The notes under the pieces: generated by a model
Database searches by the model: none
What the model was told of the DNA's origin: nothing
The model's input: the letters and a program-made list of their open reading frames with translations, nothing else
Source: Sphingobacterium gobiense
GTDB taxonomy: Bacteria; Bacteroidota; Bacteroidia; Sphingobacteriales; Sphingobacteriaceae
Reading direction: 5' to 3'
NCBI RefSeq assembly: GCF_002980575.1
Contig: NZ_PVBS01000002.1
Location: 1,178,001-1,242,000 of the forward strand
DNA length: 64,000 bases
Shown here: piece by piece, positions 17,353 through 25,267 of the stretch
Layout of the letters: each line of letters begins with the position of its first letter
Numbering within the stretch: position 1 is the first letter of the stretch
Position numbers and translations under genes: made by a program

Positions 17353-17705
17353 GTTCTTTTTTTCCATAAAAAAGAACCAAAAAATTCGTCGCTTCGGATG
17401 TTTTACATGTGGGATAGTATTAAGGATGAATTTCTACAGTTGTAAAACATCCGGAGGCGACATTTTAGTGTTAATAAGGGATAATACAAATGCGTAACAT
17501 AAAGCGATCAATAATTGATGGCGGTTACGTAGATTAAAATGACCTTATATTGTTCTGCGGTCATTTTTATGAAGGATATTCCGTAAAAAACAGCATGTTG
17601 TCTGAGCGGAGCGAGTTTCATGCTGTTTAGGAATAGGCAAAGAAAAATAGCAGAACAATATTAAGTCTTGATTTTTTGTCCCCTTTTTTATCAAGAAAAA
17701 AGGGG
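17353..17705 (+). repeat. Composite hairpin-bounded intergenic element, copy 1
   Basis: This 353-bp non-coding element fills the gap between the DUF423 and priA genes. Its reverse complement matches 54535-54850 from end to end with gaps. Structures in order: terminal hairpin GTTCTTTTTT/AAAAAAGAAC (17353-17377); long-range inverted repeat CGGATGTTTTACA/TGTAAAACATCCG (17395-17407 and 17441-17453); a terminator-like hairpin (17536-17570); REP-like hairpin AAACAGCATG/CATGCTGTTT (17588-17628) inside TATTCC/GGAATA with loop TTGTCTGAGCGGAGCGAGTT; terminal hairpin CCCCTTTTTT/AAAAAAGGGG (17680-17705). Four of these stems show paired base changes against copy 2. Confidence 0.85.
17536..17570. terminator. 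Terminator-like hairpin inside the composite element
   Basis: AAAATGACC/GGTCATTTT form a 9-bp stem with a 14-nt loop, followed by T residues. It probably ends the DUF423 transcript. It is not conserved in the same form in copy 2. Confidence 0.6.
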
Positions 17706-17716
17706 AAAGATGAATT

Positions 17717-20197
17717 ATGTCAGAAACCTCTTTATTTCATAACGATCGAGAGACGTTGTTTGTTGATGTTATTTTACCATTATACATTGCCAAAACATAC
17801 ACTTATCGCGTTCCTTTAGAATGGAATGCTGATATTGCGATTGGAAAGCGTGTCATCGTACAATTTGGCCGCAACAAAATCTATGCGGCAATTGTTCATA
17901 GGATTTCCAAAGAAGCGCCTTTAAGTTACGAGGCGAAGTATATACTCAACGTAATAGATGACAATGCGGTGGTTGATGCCAACCAGTTAGCTCTTTGGGA
18001 ATGGATTTCAGGATATTACATGTGCTATTTGGGAGAGGTTATGCAAGCGGCGCTACCCGCGGCTTTAAAGATGGCGAGCGAAACAAAAATCGCAGCCTCC
18101 GAAAATGCAAACCTAGATCGTTCGCTTTTATCCGACAAGGGATATATGGTCATGGAAGCGTTGGATGTGGCCGGAGAGCTGACAATAAACGATATCGTTA
18201 AGCTATTAGGGCAGAGCACCGTTTTTCCACTGCTAAAGAAGCTGTTTGATCAAGGGTATATATTAATATCAGAAGAGATCAAAAACAGATATGTGCCCAA
18301 GCGTAAAGCCTGTTTAAGATTCGCACCGGAGTTCGATGATGCCGAAGGCATACGGACCATGCTTGATTCTTTAAACCGAGCGCCCAAACAACAGGATGCG
18401 GTATTAGGCTTTATGCAGCTTCGAAAAGCTAAAACTGATATTACTCGGCAGGATATTATGGAGCTGACCGCTGTGAGTTCGGGGATCGTCGCATCCCTGA
18501 TCGAAAAAGGAGTGTTTGTTGTGGAGGAGAAGATCGTCTCTCGTTTAGGAGGAGAAGAGGTCGAAGTAACATCAGATTTTATTTTCAATGCTGGGCAGCA
18601 GCAAGCTTTCGATCAAATAAAAGGCTTTTTTGAAACGAAAGACGTTGTGCTTTTGCGTGGCGTCACTGCTTCGGGCAAAACACAGATTTACATACGGCTG
18701 ATTGAGCAAGCCATTAAGGACGGTAAAAATGCCTTATACCTTTTACCAGAAATAGCACTTACTACGCAGATCACGGATCGCTTGAAATTGCATTTTGGAG
18801 ATAAACTAGGGGTTTATCATTCGAAATTTAATGATAATGAGCGGGCGGAGGTATGGCACAAGGTATTGAAAGGAGAGTATAAGGTGGTAGTAGGCGCTCG
18901 TTCGTCTGTATTCCTGCCTTTTCAGCATTTAGGCTTGGTCGTGGTCGATGAAGAACATGAGAATTCTTACAAACAATATGAACCTGCCCCGCGGTATCAT
19001 GCTCGTGATACGGCGATCTATTTAGCGCACCTACAACAAGCAAAAGTACTGTTGGGATCAGCCACGCCGTCGATAGAAAGCTACTACAACGCGAAGGCGG
19101 GTAAATATGGGTTAGTCGAATTGACGGAGCGCTTTGGAGAATCCCAATTACCCGAGATACAAATAGTCAACGTAGAAGAGCAAGGCCGTAAAGACCAAAT
19201 GTTTTCTTATTTCAGCGGTATTTTGTTACAGGGGATCACCGATGCGTTGGAGCGAAAGGAGCAGGTCATTCTGTTTCAGAACAGACGTGGGCATACACCA
19301 TTTATGCAGTGCAACACTTGCGGTTGGGTGGCTAAATGTGTGAATTGCGATGTTAGTCTGACTTATCATAAGTCCACCAGTCATTTGCATTGCCATTATT
19401 GCGGACATACCGAACCTCCGGTGCAAGTTTGCCCTGCTTGTGGAATGCCACATATCGAGAGCAAAGGTTTTGGGACCGAAAGGGTAGAAGAGGAGCTGGA
19501 ATTGTTGCTACCCCAAGCGCGACTGGGACGGCTAGATTTGGACTCTACCAAAGGGAAATATGGATTTGAGAATATTATCACGGCGTTCGATAACCATGAG
19601 TTTGATATTCTTGTGGGTACACAAATGGTGGCAAAAGGATTGGATTTTGGACGCGTTAGTCTAATTGGCATTATCAATGCCGATGCAATGATTAATTTTC
19701 CTGACTTTCGTGCCTATGAACGAGCCTTTTCATTGTTTTCGCAGGTAGCAGGGCGCGCTGGGCGCCGGAAACATAAAGGAAAAGTAATTATTCAAACGCA
19801 TACTCCAAATCATAGGGTGCTCGAACAAGTCATTCAGCATGATTATGAAGGTATGTTCATGACGGAGATAAAAGAACGTAAAAACTATCAATACCCTCCT
19901 TTTTATCGCATCATTAAATTGGATGTTCGTCATACAGAAATGCAGTATGCTAGTGATGCGGCCAGCCGTTTGGCAAACTTGCTTCGTGCGCAGCTGGGTG
20001 ATAGGGTATTAGGGCCGGAACCACCGTTGATATCCCGTGTCCGGAATCATTTTATTCAAACGGTAACCTTAAAAATAGAGCGTTCCAATGTGAGCATTAC
20101 CCGCGTGAAAATGTTAATCAGCCAAGCGATAACGCAATTTGGCATGGAGAAGCAATACAAAGGCGTACGTATTTCTATTGATGTAGATCCCTACTGA
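17717..20197 (+). CDS. priA: Primosomal protein N' (replication restart helicase PriA)
   Basis: 3'-to-5' DNA helicase that reloads the replisome at collapsed forks. The 826-residue protein has an N-terminal DNA-binding domain (about residues 10-110). Walker A is GVTASGKT near 314 and Walker B is VVDEEHENSYK near 410. A zinc-binding insert with four paired cysteine knuckles follows (about residues 533-576: CNTCG, CVNC, CHYC, CPACG). The C-terminal helicase half contains QVAGRAGR. GGGG of the ribosome site lies in the 3' arm of the terminal hairpin of the repeat element, 11 nt before the ATG. The 3' end overlaps the convergent LutB-like gene by 7 nt. Confidence 0.96.
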   Translation: MSETSLFHNDRETLFVDVILPLYIAKTYTYRVPLEWNADIAIGKRVIVQFGRNKIYAAIVHRISKEAPLSYEAKYILNVIDDNAVVDANQLALWEWISGYYMCYLGEVMQAALPAALKMASETKIAASENANLDRSLLSDKGYMVMEALDVAGELTINDIVKLLGQSTVFPLLKKLFDQGYILISEEIKNRYVPKRKACLRFAPEFDDAEGIRTMLDSLNRAPKQQDAVLGFMQLRKAKTDITRQDIMELTAVSSGIVASLIEKGVFVVEEKIVSRLGGEEVEVTSDFIFNAGQQQAFDQIKGFFETKDVVLLRGVTASGKTQIYIRLIEQAIKDGKNALYLLPEIALTTQITDRLKLHFGDKLGVYHSKFNDNERAEVWHKVLKGEYKVVVGARSSVFLPFQHLGLVVVDEEHENSYKQYEPAPRYHARDTAIYLAHLQQAKVLLGSATPSIESYYNAKAGKYGLVELTERFGESQLPEIQIVNVEEQGRKDQMFSYFSGILLQGITDALERKEQVILFQNRRGHTPFMQCNTCGWVAKCVNCDVSLTYHKSTSHLHCHYCGHTEPPVQVCPACGMPHIESKGFGTERVEEELELLLPQARLGRLDLDSTKGKYGFENIITAFDNHEFDILVGTQMVAKGLDFGRVSLIGIINADAMINFPDFRAYERAFSLFSQVAGRAGRRKHKGKVIIQTHTPNHRVLEQVIQHDYEGMFMTEIKERKNYQYPPFYRIIKLDVRHTEMQYASDAASRLANLLRAQLGDRVLGPEPPLISRVRNHFIQTVTLKIERSNVSITRVKMLISQAITQFGMEKQYKGVRISIDVDPY

Positions 20198-21468
20198 TCG
20201 CCTCGCTCTTTCCATTGCTTAGCGAACGATTTTTCAGCGAGTTTTGGTAATTTCCGATGCGGTCCCCACGTTTTCTTGAAGAAATTTTGTAAAAAGAAAT
20301 TTTTCGTTTTTCCACTGAAAAAATCGATCAGTCCACGACGTTGGACGATATAAGCAAATATTTTCCAGGTGCGTTTTTCCTTTTTTGACACTAGATCTTG
20401 TTGCACCGAATCCCGACGATTAAGTAAAGCCAACCGGAGGAAGTCGATGTCAACAGCACATGCTTCGAAGCATTTTCCACAAAGGGGTGAAGCGTAAGCC
20501 GGATGTTTTAACTCCGATACGCTATTTAAGTTGGAAGGTACAAGTGAATTGATTAGGGTCTTGTAGCTGGTGTCATACGTTTGTCCGGCAATATTTTGGT
20601 AAGTTGGACATACATTTAAGCTGGCTTCACAACAAATACAGTAAAGCGCTTGGCGCTGATCATTTTTTTCCAATACATTGGTCCGACCGTTATCCAGTAA
20701 GATAACATACATTTTTTCTGGACCATCCGCATCATGCTCTTGTCGGGGTCCGCTTAAAATTGTATTGTATGCAGTGAGATTTTGCCCCGTTCCGTGGGAA
20801 GCTAGTAAAGGCCAGAATAAATCCAAGTCGTTGATGCTCGGGATAATTTTCTCTACTCCGGCTAATGCGATATGCACTTTCGGAAAGGAAGTAGTAAATC
20901 TTGCATTCCCATCATTCTCCGTAATGGCAATACTTCCAGTATCGGCGATAATAAAATTTGCGCCGGAGATACCAATATCTGCCCGCACGTACTTTTTCCG
21001 TAACAATTCACCGGCTTCTATTGTCAGTTGTTCTGCTGAGGTATCTAACGGCGTTTCAAAATCATGCTCGAAGATTTCAATTTTTTGTTTTTCTAAATAT
21101 CGGTTAAGCTCGATTTCCTCCGCTACCATTGACTTGGATTTCGCTACAGATTGCGCTTGATGACGCGCCATAATTTTGGCTATCTCCTGGCGGGCTTCTT
21201 CCGCATCGTTCGCCCAGATCACCTGTCCGCCATTTTTAGTGAAGTTGGTTTCGAAATCCAACAAATAGCGCTCTAGGTTTTCGATGGTTTTCCACTTCAT
21301 AAGATGGGCTTTCTTTTTCGAATTTTCCAAATCGAAAAATTTACTTTTGCCGCGCTCGAACGCCAGACTATATTTATCAATATTCGTGTTGATAATCTCT
21401 CGATGGCGTTCGTTAACGGAATTAACCACGGCATCTCTTAAAAATTTATCTGCAACAAGCTCTCCCAT
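20191..21468 (-). CDS. LutB-like iron-sulfur protein (lactate utilisation / LUD family)
   Basis: A 425-residue protein of the LutB/YkgF family, which takes part in L-lactate oxidation as a complex with LutA and LutC. The N-terminal LUD domain (about residues 60-260) contains EIGISGANFIIADTGS-type segments and SHGTGQNL. A ferredoxin-like part follows, then a helical C-terminus. The first cluster motif reads CICCEASLNVCP (residues 277-288): the third ligand of the usual C-x2-C-x2-C-x3-CP is serine (S283). The second cluster motif has C330, C333 and C337. No lutA or lutC gene is adjacent, so its role in lactate use is uncertain. Confidence 0.85.
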   Translation of the reverse strand: MGELVADKFLRDAVVNSVNERHREIINTNIDKYSLAFERGKSKFFDLENSKKKAHLMKWKTIENLERYLLDFETNFTKNGGQVIWANDAEEARQEIAKIMARHQAQSVAKSKSMVAEEIELNRYLEKQKIEIFEHDFETPLDTSAEQLTIEAGELLRKKYVRADIGISGANFIIADTGSIAITENDGNARFTTSFPKVHIALAGVEKIIPSINDLDLFWPLLASHGTGQNLTAYNTILSGPRQEHDADGPEKMYVILLDNGRTNVLEKNDQRQALYCICCEASLNVCPTYQNIAGQTYDTSYKTLINSLVPSNLNSVSELKHPAYASPLCGKCFEACAVDIDFLRLALLNRRDSVQQDLVSKKEKRTWKIFAYIVQRRGLIDFFSGKTKNFFLQNFFKKTWGPHRKLPKLAEKSFAKQWKERGDQ

Positions 21469-21480
21469 GAGGTAAAACTA

Positions 21481-21799
21481 ATCTTTTTTCGAAAGATATA
21501 CAAGGTGCTGTAATTAAGAAGGATCTTTGTGTTCGTTGACCGTCCTTCAGGTGTGGGTCACCTTCACTAGGCTTTCCCTCGGTCAAGGTTCGATAGTACT
21601 AGTAGGTGCGCGCGAGATGGGGGAGAAATCTAGGCGAAGTCGGTACGTGGCTAACTCGGACACAATACGGACTCATGTTGGACTCATCTGCTTTCTGAGT
21701 CGAAGCAATATCGCATCACTCGCGAGCCATTCCCGGGTAAGAGAGGAATATAAAGAGAGTCTATACTCCCATTGTGTTAAGTAATGGGAGTACGCTATA
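21481..21799. other. Unexplained G+C-rich, hairpin-rich intergenic sequence
   Basis: The 331-bp gap between aspS and the LutB-like gene is visibly richer in G+C than its neighbours and holds no credible ORF. Structures seen: TTGACCG/CGGTCAA (21536-21542 and 21580-21586) enclosing AGGTG/CACCT; a GGACTCAT direct repeat near 21669-21686 followed by TGAGTC, allowing two alternative stems; the palindromes CTCGCGAG and CCCGGG; and a 10-bp terminal hairpin. I could not match it to tmRNA, RNase P RNA, SRP RNA, 5S rRNA or tRNA by eye. A structured RNA or a decayed insert are both possible. Confidence 0.45.
21764..21792. terminator. Hairpin downstream of aspS
   Basis: TACTCCCATT/AATGGGAGTA form a perfect 10-bp stem with a 9-nt loop, starting 8 nt after the aspS stop codon. 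It lacks a clean T-run on either strand, so termination activity is uncertain. Confidence 0.55.
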
Positions 21800-23554
21800 T
21801 TATCCTTTTATATTCAGCACTAGGCTTAGTTCGTCCAGCTGTGCATTATCAATAGTCGCCGGTGCGTCAATCATGACATCGCGGCCTGCATTGTTTTTCG
21901 GGAAGGCGATAAAGTCGCGAATAGTTTCCTGCCCGCCCAAAATAGCTACCAAACGGTCGAGACCAAATGCCAGCCCGCCGTGTGGAGGTGCGCCGTATTG
22001 GAAGGCATTCATTAAGAAGCCAAACTGCTCCTGTGCTTCGGCTGTTGTAAACCCCAGATGTTTAAACATCAGCGCTTGTGTTTCCTTATCATGGATACGG
22101 ATTGAGCCGCCACCAATTTCATTGCCGTTCAACACCAAATCGTACGCGTTAGCGCGAACTTTTCCCGGCTCTGAGTCCAGAAGATGTATGTCTTCTTTTT
22201 TTGGAGACGTGAACGGATGATGCATGGCATGGTAGCGTCCCGTTTCGTCGTCCCATTCTAGCAAAGGAAAATCCATGACCCATAACGGCGCAAATTCATT
22301 CGGTTGGCGTAAGCCCAACCGGTTGGCCAATTCCATCCGAAGCGCGCTTAGCTGTGCGCGCGTCTTGTTCGCTGGACCCGACAATATCAAAATAAGATCT
22401 CCCGCCTTTGCTCCTGTAACTTCTGCCCATTTGGCAAGGTCAGCTTGGTCATAGAACTTATCGACAGATGATTTGAAGGTTCCATCCAGCTCACACTTAC
22501 AATATACCATGCCCGAAGCGCCTACCTGCGGACGTTTTACCCAGTCAATTAAGGCGTCTATCTGTTTACGCGTGTAAGAAGCCGCATCCGGTACAGCAAT
22601 ACCGACAACGAGCTCAGCATGGTTGAATACACTGAAATCTTTATGCTGTGCAGCAGCGTTCAACTCGCCAAACTCCATGCCGAAACGGATATCTGGTTTG
22701 TCATTTCCATATTTGGCCATAGCTTCATCGTAGGTTATACGGGGAAACTGTGTTATGTCGATGTTGTGAATCGTTTTTAATAAATGTCGGGTCAAGCCTT
22801 CAAACACCTTTAGGATATCTTCTTGTTCGATAAATGACATTTCGCAATCGATCTGCGTAAACTCGGGTTGACGGTCAGCTCGTAAGTCCTCGTCGCGGAA
22901 ACATTTTACTATTTGGAAATACCTGTCAAGACCACCTACCATCAGTAATTGTTTGAATGTTTGCGGTGACTGCGGTAGGGCGTAAAACTGCCCGGGGTTC
23001 ATACGGGACGGAACAACGAAATCTCGTGCTCCCTCAGGTGTAGATTTAATTAAATAAGGGGTTTCTACCTCGCAGAAGTCTAAATTCGATAAATAATTGC
23101 GTACTTCTTGTGTAACTTTGTGACGAAACAATAGGCTGTTTTTTACCGGATTGCGACGGATGTCTAGGTAACGGTATTTCATCCTCAAATCCTCCCCTCC
23201 GTCGGTTTCGTCCTCGATAGTAAAGGGAGGAAGTTGAGCCTCGTTCAGTATCGTTAATTCGTTGACGAGGACTTCAATTTCCCCCGTAGGAATATTCAAG
23301 TTTTTAGATTCCCGTTCGATAACGGTACCTTTTATCTGTACAACATATTCGCGTCCCAAAGATCGTGCTCGTTGCATCATGTTTTCGTCGGTGCGTGCTT
23401 CGTCGAAGATTAGTTGCGTGATTCCATAACGGTCACGTAAGTCTACCCAGATCATAAATCCCTTATCGCGTGACTTTTGAACCCAGCCCGCTAATGTGAC
23501 TTCTTTATTTATGTCGGCTGCTCGTAATTCGCCGCAATTGTGACTTCTGTACAT
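21800..23554 (-). CDS. aspS: Aspartyl-tRNA synthetase
   Basis: Charges tRNA-Asp (class IIb synthetase). From the ATG at 23554 the protein has 584 residues, the bacterial norm. It begins with [11 protein letters not shown], typical for the family, and an OB-fold anticodon domain (about residues 15-105). Class II motif 2 is [16 protein letters not shown] and motif 3 is [11 protein letters not shown] near the C-terminus. The bacterial GAD insertion lies between them. The open frame extends 25 codons upstream, but those codons cross the promoter and are excluded. A -7 box ends 5 nt before the ATG, so the mRNA may be leaderless. Confidence 0.96.
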   Translation of the reverse strand: MYRSHNCGELRAADINKEVTLAGWVQKSRDKGFMIWVDLRDRYGITQLIFDEARTDENMMQRARSLGREYVVQIKGTVIERESKNLNIPTGEIEVLVNELTILNEAQLPPFTIEDETDGGEDLRMKYRYLDIRRNPVKNSLLFRHKVTQEVRNYLSNLDFCEVETPYLIKSTPEGARDFVVPSRMNPGQFYALPQSPQTFKQLLMVGGLDRYFQIVKCFRDEDLRADRQPEFTQIDCEMSFIEQEDILKVFEGLTRHLLKTIHNIDITQFPRITYDEAMAKYGNDKPDIRFGMEFGELNAAAQHKDFSVFNHAELVVGIAVPDAASYTRKQIDALIDWVKRPQVGASGMVYCKCELDGTFKSSVDKFYDQADLAKWAEVTGAKAGDLILILSGPANKTRAQLSALRMELANRLGLRQPNEFAPLWVMDFPLLEWDDETGRYHAMHHPFTSPKKEDIHLLDSEPGKVRANAYDLVLNGNEIGGGSIRIHDKETQALMFKHLGFTTAEAQEQFGFLMNAFQYGAPPHGGLAFGLDRLVAILGGQETIRDFIAFPKNNAGRDVMIDAPATIDNAQLDELSLVLNIKG

Positions 23555-23559
23555 GTTCG

Positions 23560-23567
23560 CAAAAATA
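23560..23567 (-). promoter_or_regulatory. -7 promoter box of aspS
   Basis: On the minus strand TATTTTTG matches TAnnTTTG and is followed by CGAAC and the ATG, which predicts a start of transcription at or beside the start codon. No good -33 TTTG was found. Confidence 0.5.
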
Positions 23568-23614
23568 TCGGATTTTATGGAGAATAAAGATTTGTTTGTT
23601 CTTTTTTTCGTTCT

Positions 23615-23629
23615 CCCACTTTGCCCCAC
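23615..23629 (-). promoter_or_regulatory. Pair of MraZ-type GTGGG boxes facing aspS
   Basis: On the minus strand GTGGG-GCAAA-GTGGG gives two half-sites exactly 10 bp apart, the same geometry as the mraZ operator 190 bp away. They lie about 50 bp upstream of the aspS -7 box. Confidence 0.45.
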
Positions 23630-23712
23630 ATTCGGCTATGATATCGCACTATCCACCTTTTAAAACTATTCTCGACGCGGGAAAGTGCGGGGTAGAGGGA
23701 TGCACCAAATTT

Positions 23713-23737
23713 AAAGTGGTGAGTTCTGCGCCACTTT
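23713..23737. promoter_or_regulatory. Inverted AAAGTGG box pair in the aspS-mraZ gap
   Basis: AAAGTGG (23713-23719) and CCACTTT (23731-23737) form an inverted pair of the half-site found in the mraZ operator. They may be auxiliary MraZ sites. The 315-bp gap between aspS and mraZ otherwise holds only the two promoters and their boxes. Confidence 0.35.
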
Positions 23738-23781
23738 TGTGGTCAAAGATGGGAAAAAGCCTTTTTGTAGTACTTCTTCGA

Positions 23782-23840
23782 TGTGGAAAACTTTTTTGTG
23801 TCATATTGTGGGAGAAAGTGGGGGAAAGTGTATACTTTTA
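23782..23840 (+). promoter_or_regulatory. mraZ promoter with triple MraZ-type operator
   Basis: Three half-sites recur at 10-bp intervals: GTGGG (23808-23812), AAAGTGGG (23815-23822) and AAAGTGTA (23825-23832). They run into a -7-like box TACTTTTA (23833-23840). This equals the MraZ operator design reported for E. coli (GTGGG repeats with 5-nt spacers) and mycoplasmas (AAAGTG repeats). TGTGGAAAA (23782-23790) upstream fits the DnaA-box consensus TTWTNCACA on the other strand and recurs before ftsZ. Confidence 0.8.
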
Positions 23841-23869
23841 CATTAAAATTTAGATTAGCTATATAGACT

Positions 23870-24346
23870 GTGAACTATTTAATCGGAGAATACGAATGCA
23901 AGCTGGACGCCAAAGGTAGGGTGGTGGTTCCTGCCGCGCTCAAAAGGCAACTGCCTGATGTGGAGCGGGATGGGCTTGTTGTGAACCGTGGATTCGAGAA
24001 AAATTTAGTCATTTATACGCGTGCAGAATGGAATAAAATTTTGAAGCAATTGTCTAGGCTTAATCAATTTCAGCCGAAGAACCGGGATTTTGTAAGAAAG
24101 TTCATGAGTGGGGCAACAGAATTAATGCTTGATTCGGCAGGTAGGGTTTTGATGCCGAAGAGCCTGTTAGAATACGCAGAAGTGGGAAGTGAACTGGTGT
24201 TGGCTTGTAATCTGGAAAAAATTGAGGTTTGGTCTAAAGCAAAATACGAAGAACAGTTGGATGCGATATCGGAAGATGATTTTTCAGACTTGGCTGCGCA
24301 AGTGATGGGCGCATTTGATTTGGAAGGAGGGCAGGATGGCGAGTGA
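23870..24346 (+). CDS. mraZ: Division/cell wall cluster transcriptional repressor MraZ
   Basis: DNA-binding regulator of the dcw cluster that forms a ring with SpoVT-AbrB-like folds. The 158-residue protein carries the two tandem MraZ repeats: GEYECKLDAKGRVVVPAALK at residues 5-24, and LMLDSAGRVLMPKSLLEYA near 86-104. The start codon is GTG at 23870, which places MNYLIGEYECKLD exactly as in relatives. Its own promoter region carries three phased boxes, so autoregulation is very likely. The 3' end overlaps rsmH by 11 nt. Confidence 0.95.
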   Translation: MNYLIGEYECKLDAKGRVVVPAALKRQLPDVERDGLVVNRGFEKNLVIYTRAEWNKILKQLSRLNQFQPKNRDFVRKFMSGATELMLDSAGRVLMPKSLLEYAEVGSELVLACNLEKIEVWSKAKYEEQLDAISEDDFSDLAAQVMGAFDLEGGQDGE

Positions 24347-25253
24347 TCCTACAGTTTACCATGTTCCGGTAATGTTGGGTGAGTGTATGGATGGACTGGG
24401 TATTAAGCCGGATGGTGTATACGTGGATGTAACCTTTGGTGGCGGTGGCCACTCACGCGAGATCTTGAAAAGATTAGGCGATAATGGAAGATTGATAGCG
24501 TTTGACCAAGATCCAGACGCAGTAAAGAACACGTTGGATGATCCGCGGTTTACCCTAGTTCAGCACAATTTTAGATTTTTGAAAAACAATCTTAGGTTAC
24601 TGGGTATCCGACAAGTGGACGGGGTGTTAGCTGATTTAGGGGTTTCTTCTCATCAGTTTGATTCGCCGGACCGTGGTTTTTCTATTCGTTACGATGCGGA
24701 TTTGGATATGCGGATGGATCAGGTGGCTGATGTAGATGCGAAGAAAATATTGAATACATACGCGGAGGCGGAGTTGCACCGCATTTTTGGTATGTATGGA
24801 GAAATACAAAATGCACGTTCACTGGCAAAAACAATCGTAACAGCGCGTCCAAATGCGCCTATAGAAACTGTGGGGACTCTGAAAGACATAATTAAACGTC
24901 TAGTTCCGAAAGGAAAAGAACATAAATATCACGCGCAGGTATTTCAGGCTTTGCGCATTGAAGTGAATGAGGAATTGGGGGCATTGCAGGAATTTTTGGA
25001 ACAAACCGTTGCTGTGCTAAAGCCGGGTGGGCGATTGGTTGTCATGTCCTACCACTCATTGGAAGATCGGTTGGTGAAGAATTTTATGCAAAAAGGAAAA
25101 TTTAAAGGAGAGGTGGAGAAGGACTTCTTTGGGAATAAAATAAAGCCATTTAAAGTCATTAGCCGTAAAGCGGTGACGGCGAGTTTAAGTGAATTGGCGA
25201 CAAACAATAGGGCGCGTAGTGCTAAATTGCGTATAGCAGAGCGTGAGGCTTAA
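24336..25253 (+). CDS. rsmH: 16S rRNA (cytosine(1402)-N(4))-methyltransferase
   Basis: Methylates C1402 in the ribosomal P site. The 305-residue protein has the N-terminal YHVPVMLGECMDGL, the SAM motif DVTFGGGGHSREIL (about residues 28-41) and GVLADLGVSSHQFD. The C-terminal FKVISRKAVTAS and the NNRARSAKLRIAER tail are also typical. ATG at 24336 has a GGAGG site 10 nt upstream; an in-frame TTG at 24315 is less likely. Second gene of the dcw cluster. Confidence 0.96.
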   Translation: MASDPTVYHVPVMLGECMDGLGIKPDGVYVDVTFGGGGHSREILKRLGDNGRLIAFDQDPDAVKNTLDDPRFTLVQHNFRFLKNNLRLLGIRQVDGVLADLGVSSHQFDSPDRGFSIRYDADLDMRMDQVADVDAKKILNTYAEAELHRIFGMYGEIQNARSLAKTIVTARPNAPIETVGTLKDIIKRLVPKGKEHKYHAQVFQALRIEVNEELGALQEFLEQTVAVLKPGGRLVVMSYHSLEDRLVKNFMQKGKFKGEVEKDFFGNKIKPFKVISRKAVTASLSELATNNRARSAKLRIAEREA

Positions 25254-25267
25254 ATTTTTTGAGAGAT

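Noticed and set aside
21527..21784. 85-codon plus-strand ORF between aspS and the LutB-like gene
   Set aside because: It starts at a TTG, has no motif or signal and overlaps several strong inverted repeats; a structured non-coding sequence fits better.
21481..21799. tmRNA, RNase P RNA, SRP RNA, 5S rRNA or tRNA in this gap
   Set aside because: The conserved core words of these RNAs were not found on either strand; a covariance-model scan would be decisive.
23555..23629. 25-codon upstream extension of aspS
   Set aside because: It crosses the aspS -7 box, and [10 protein letters not shown] at 23554 is the usual N-terminus.
23596..23853. 85-codon ORF upstream of mraZ
   Set aside because: It runs through the mraZ operator and promoter and has no recognisable features.
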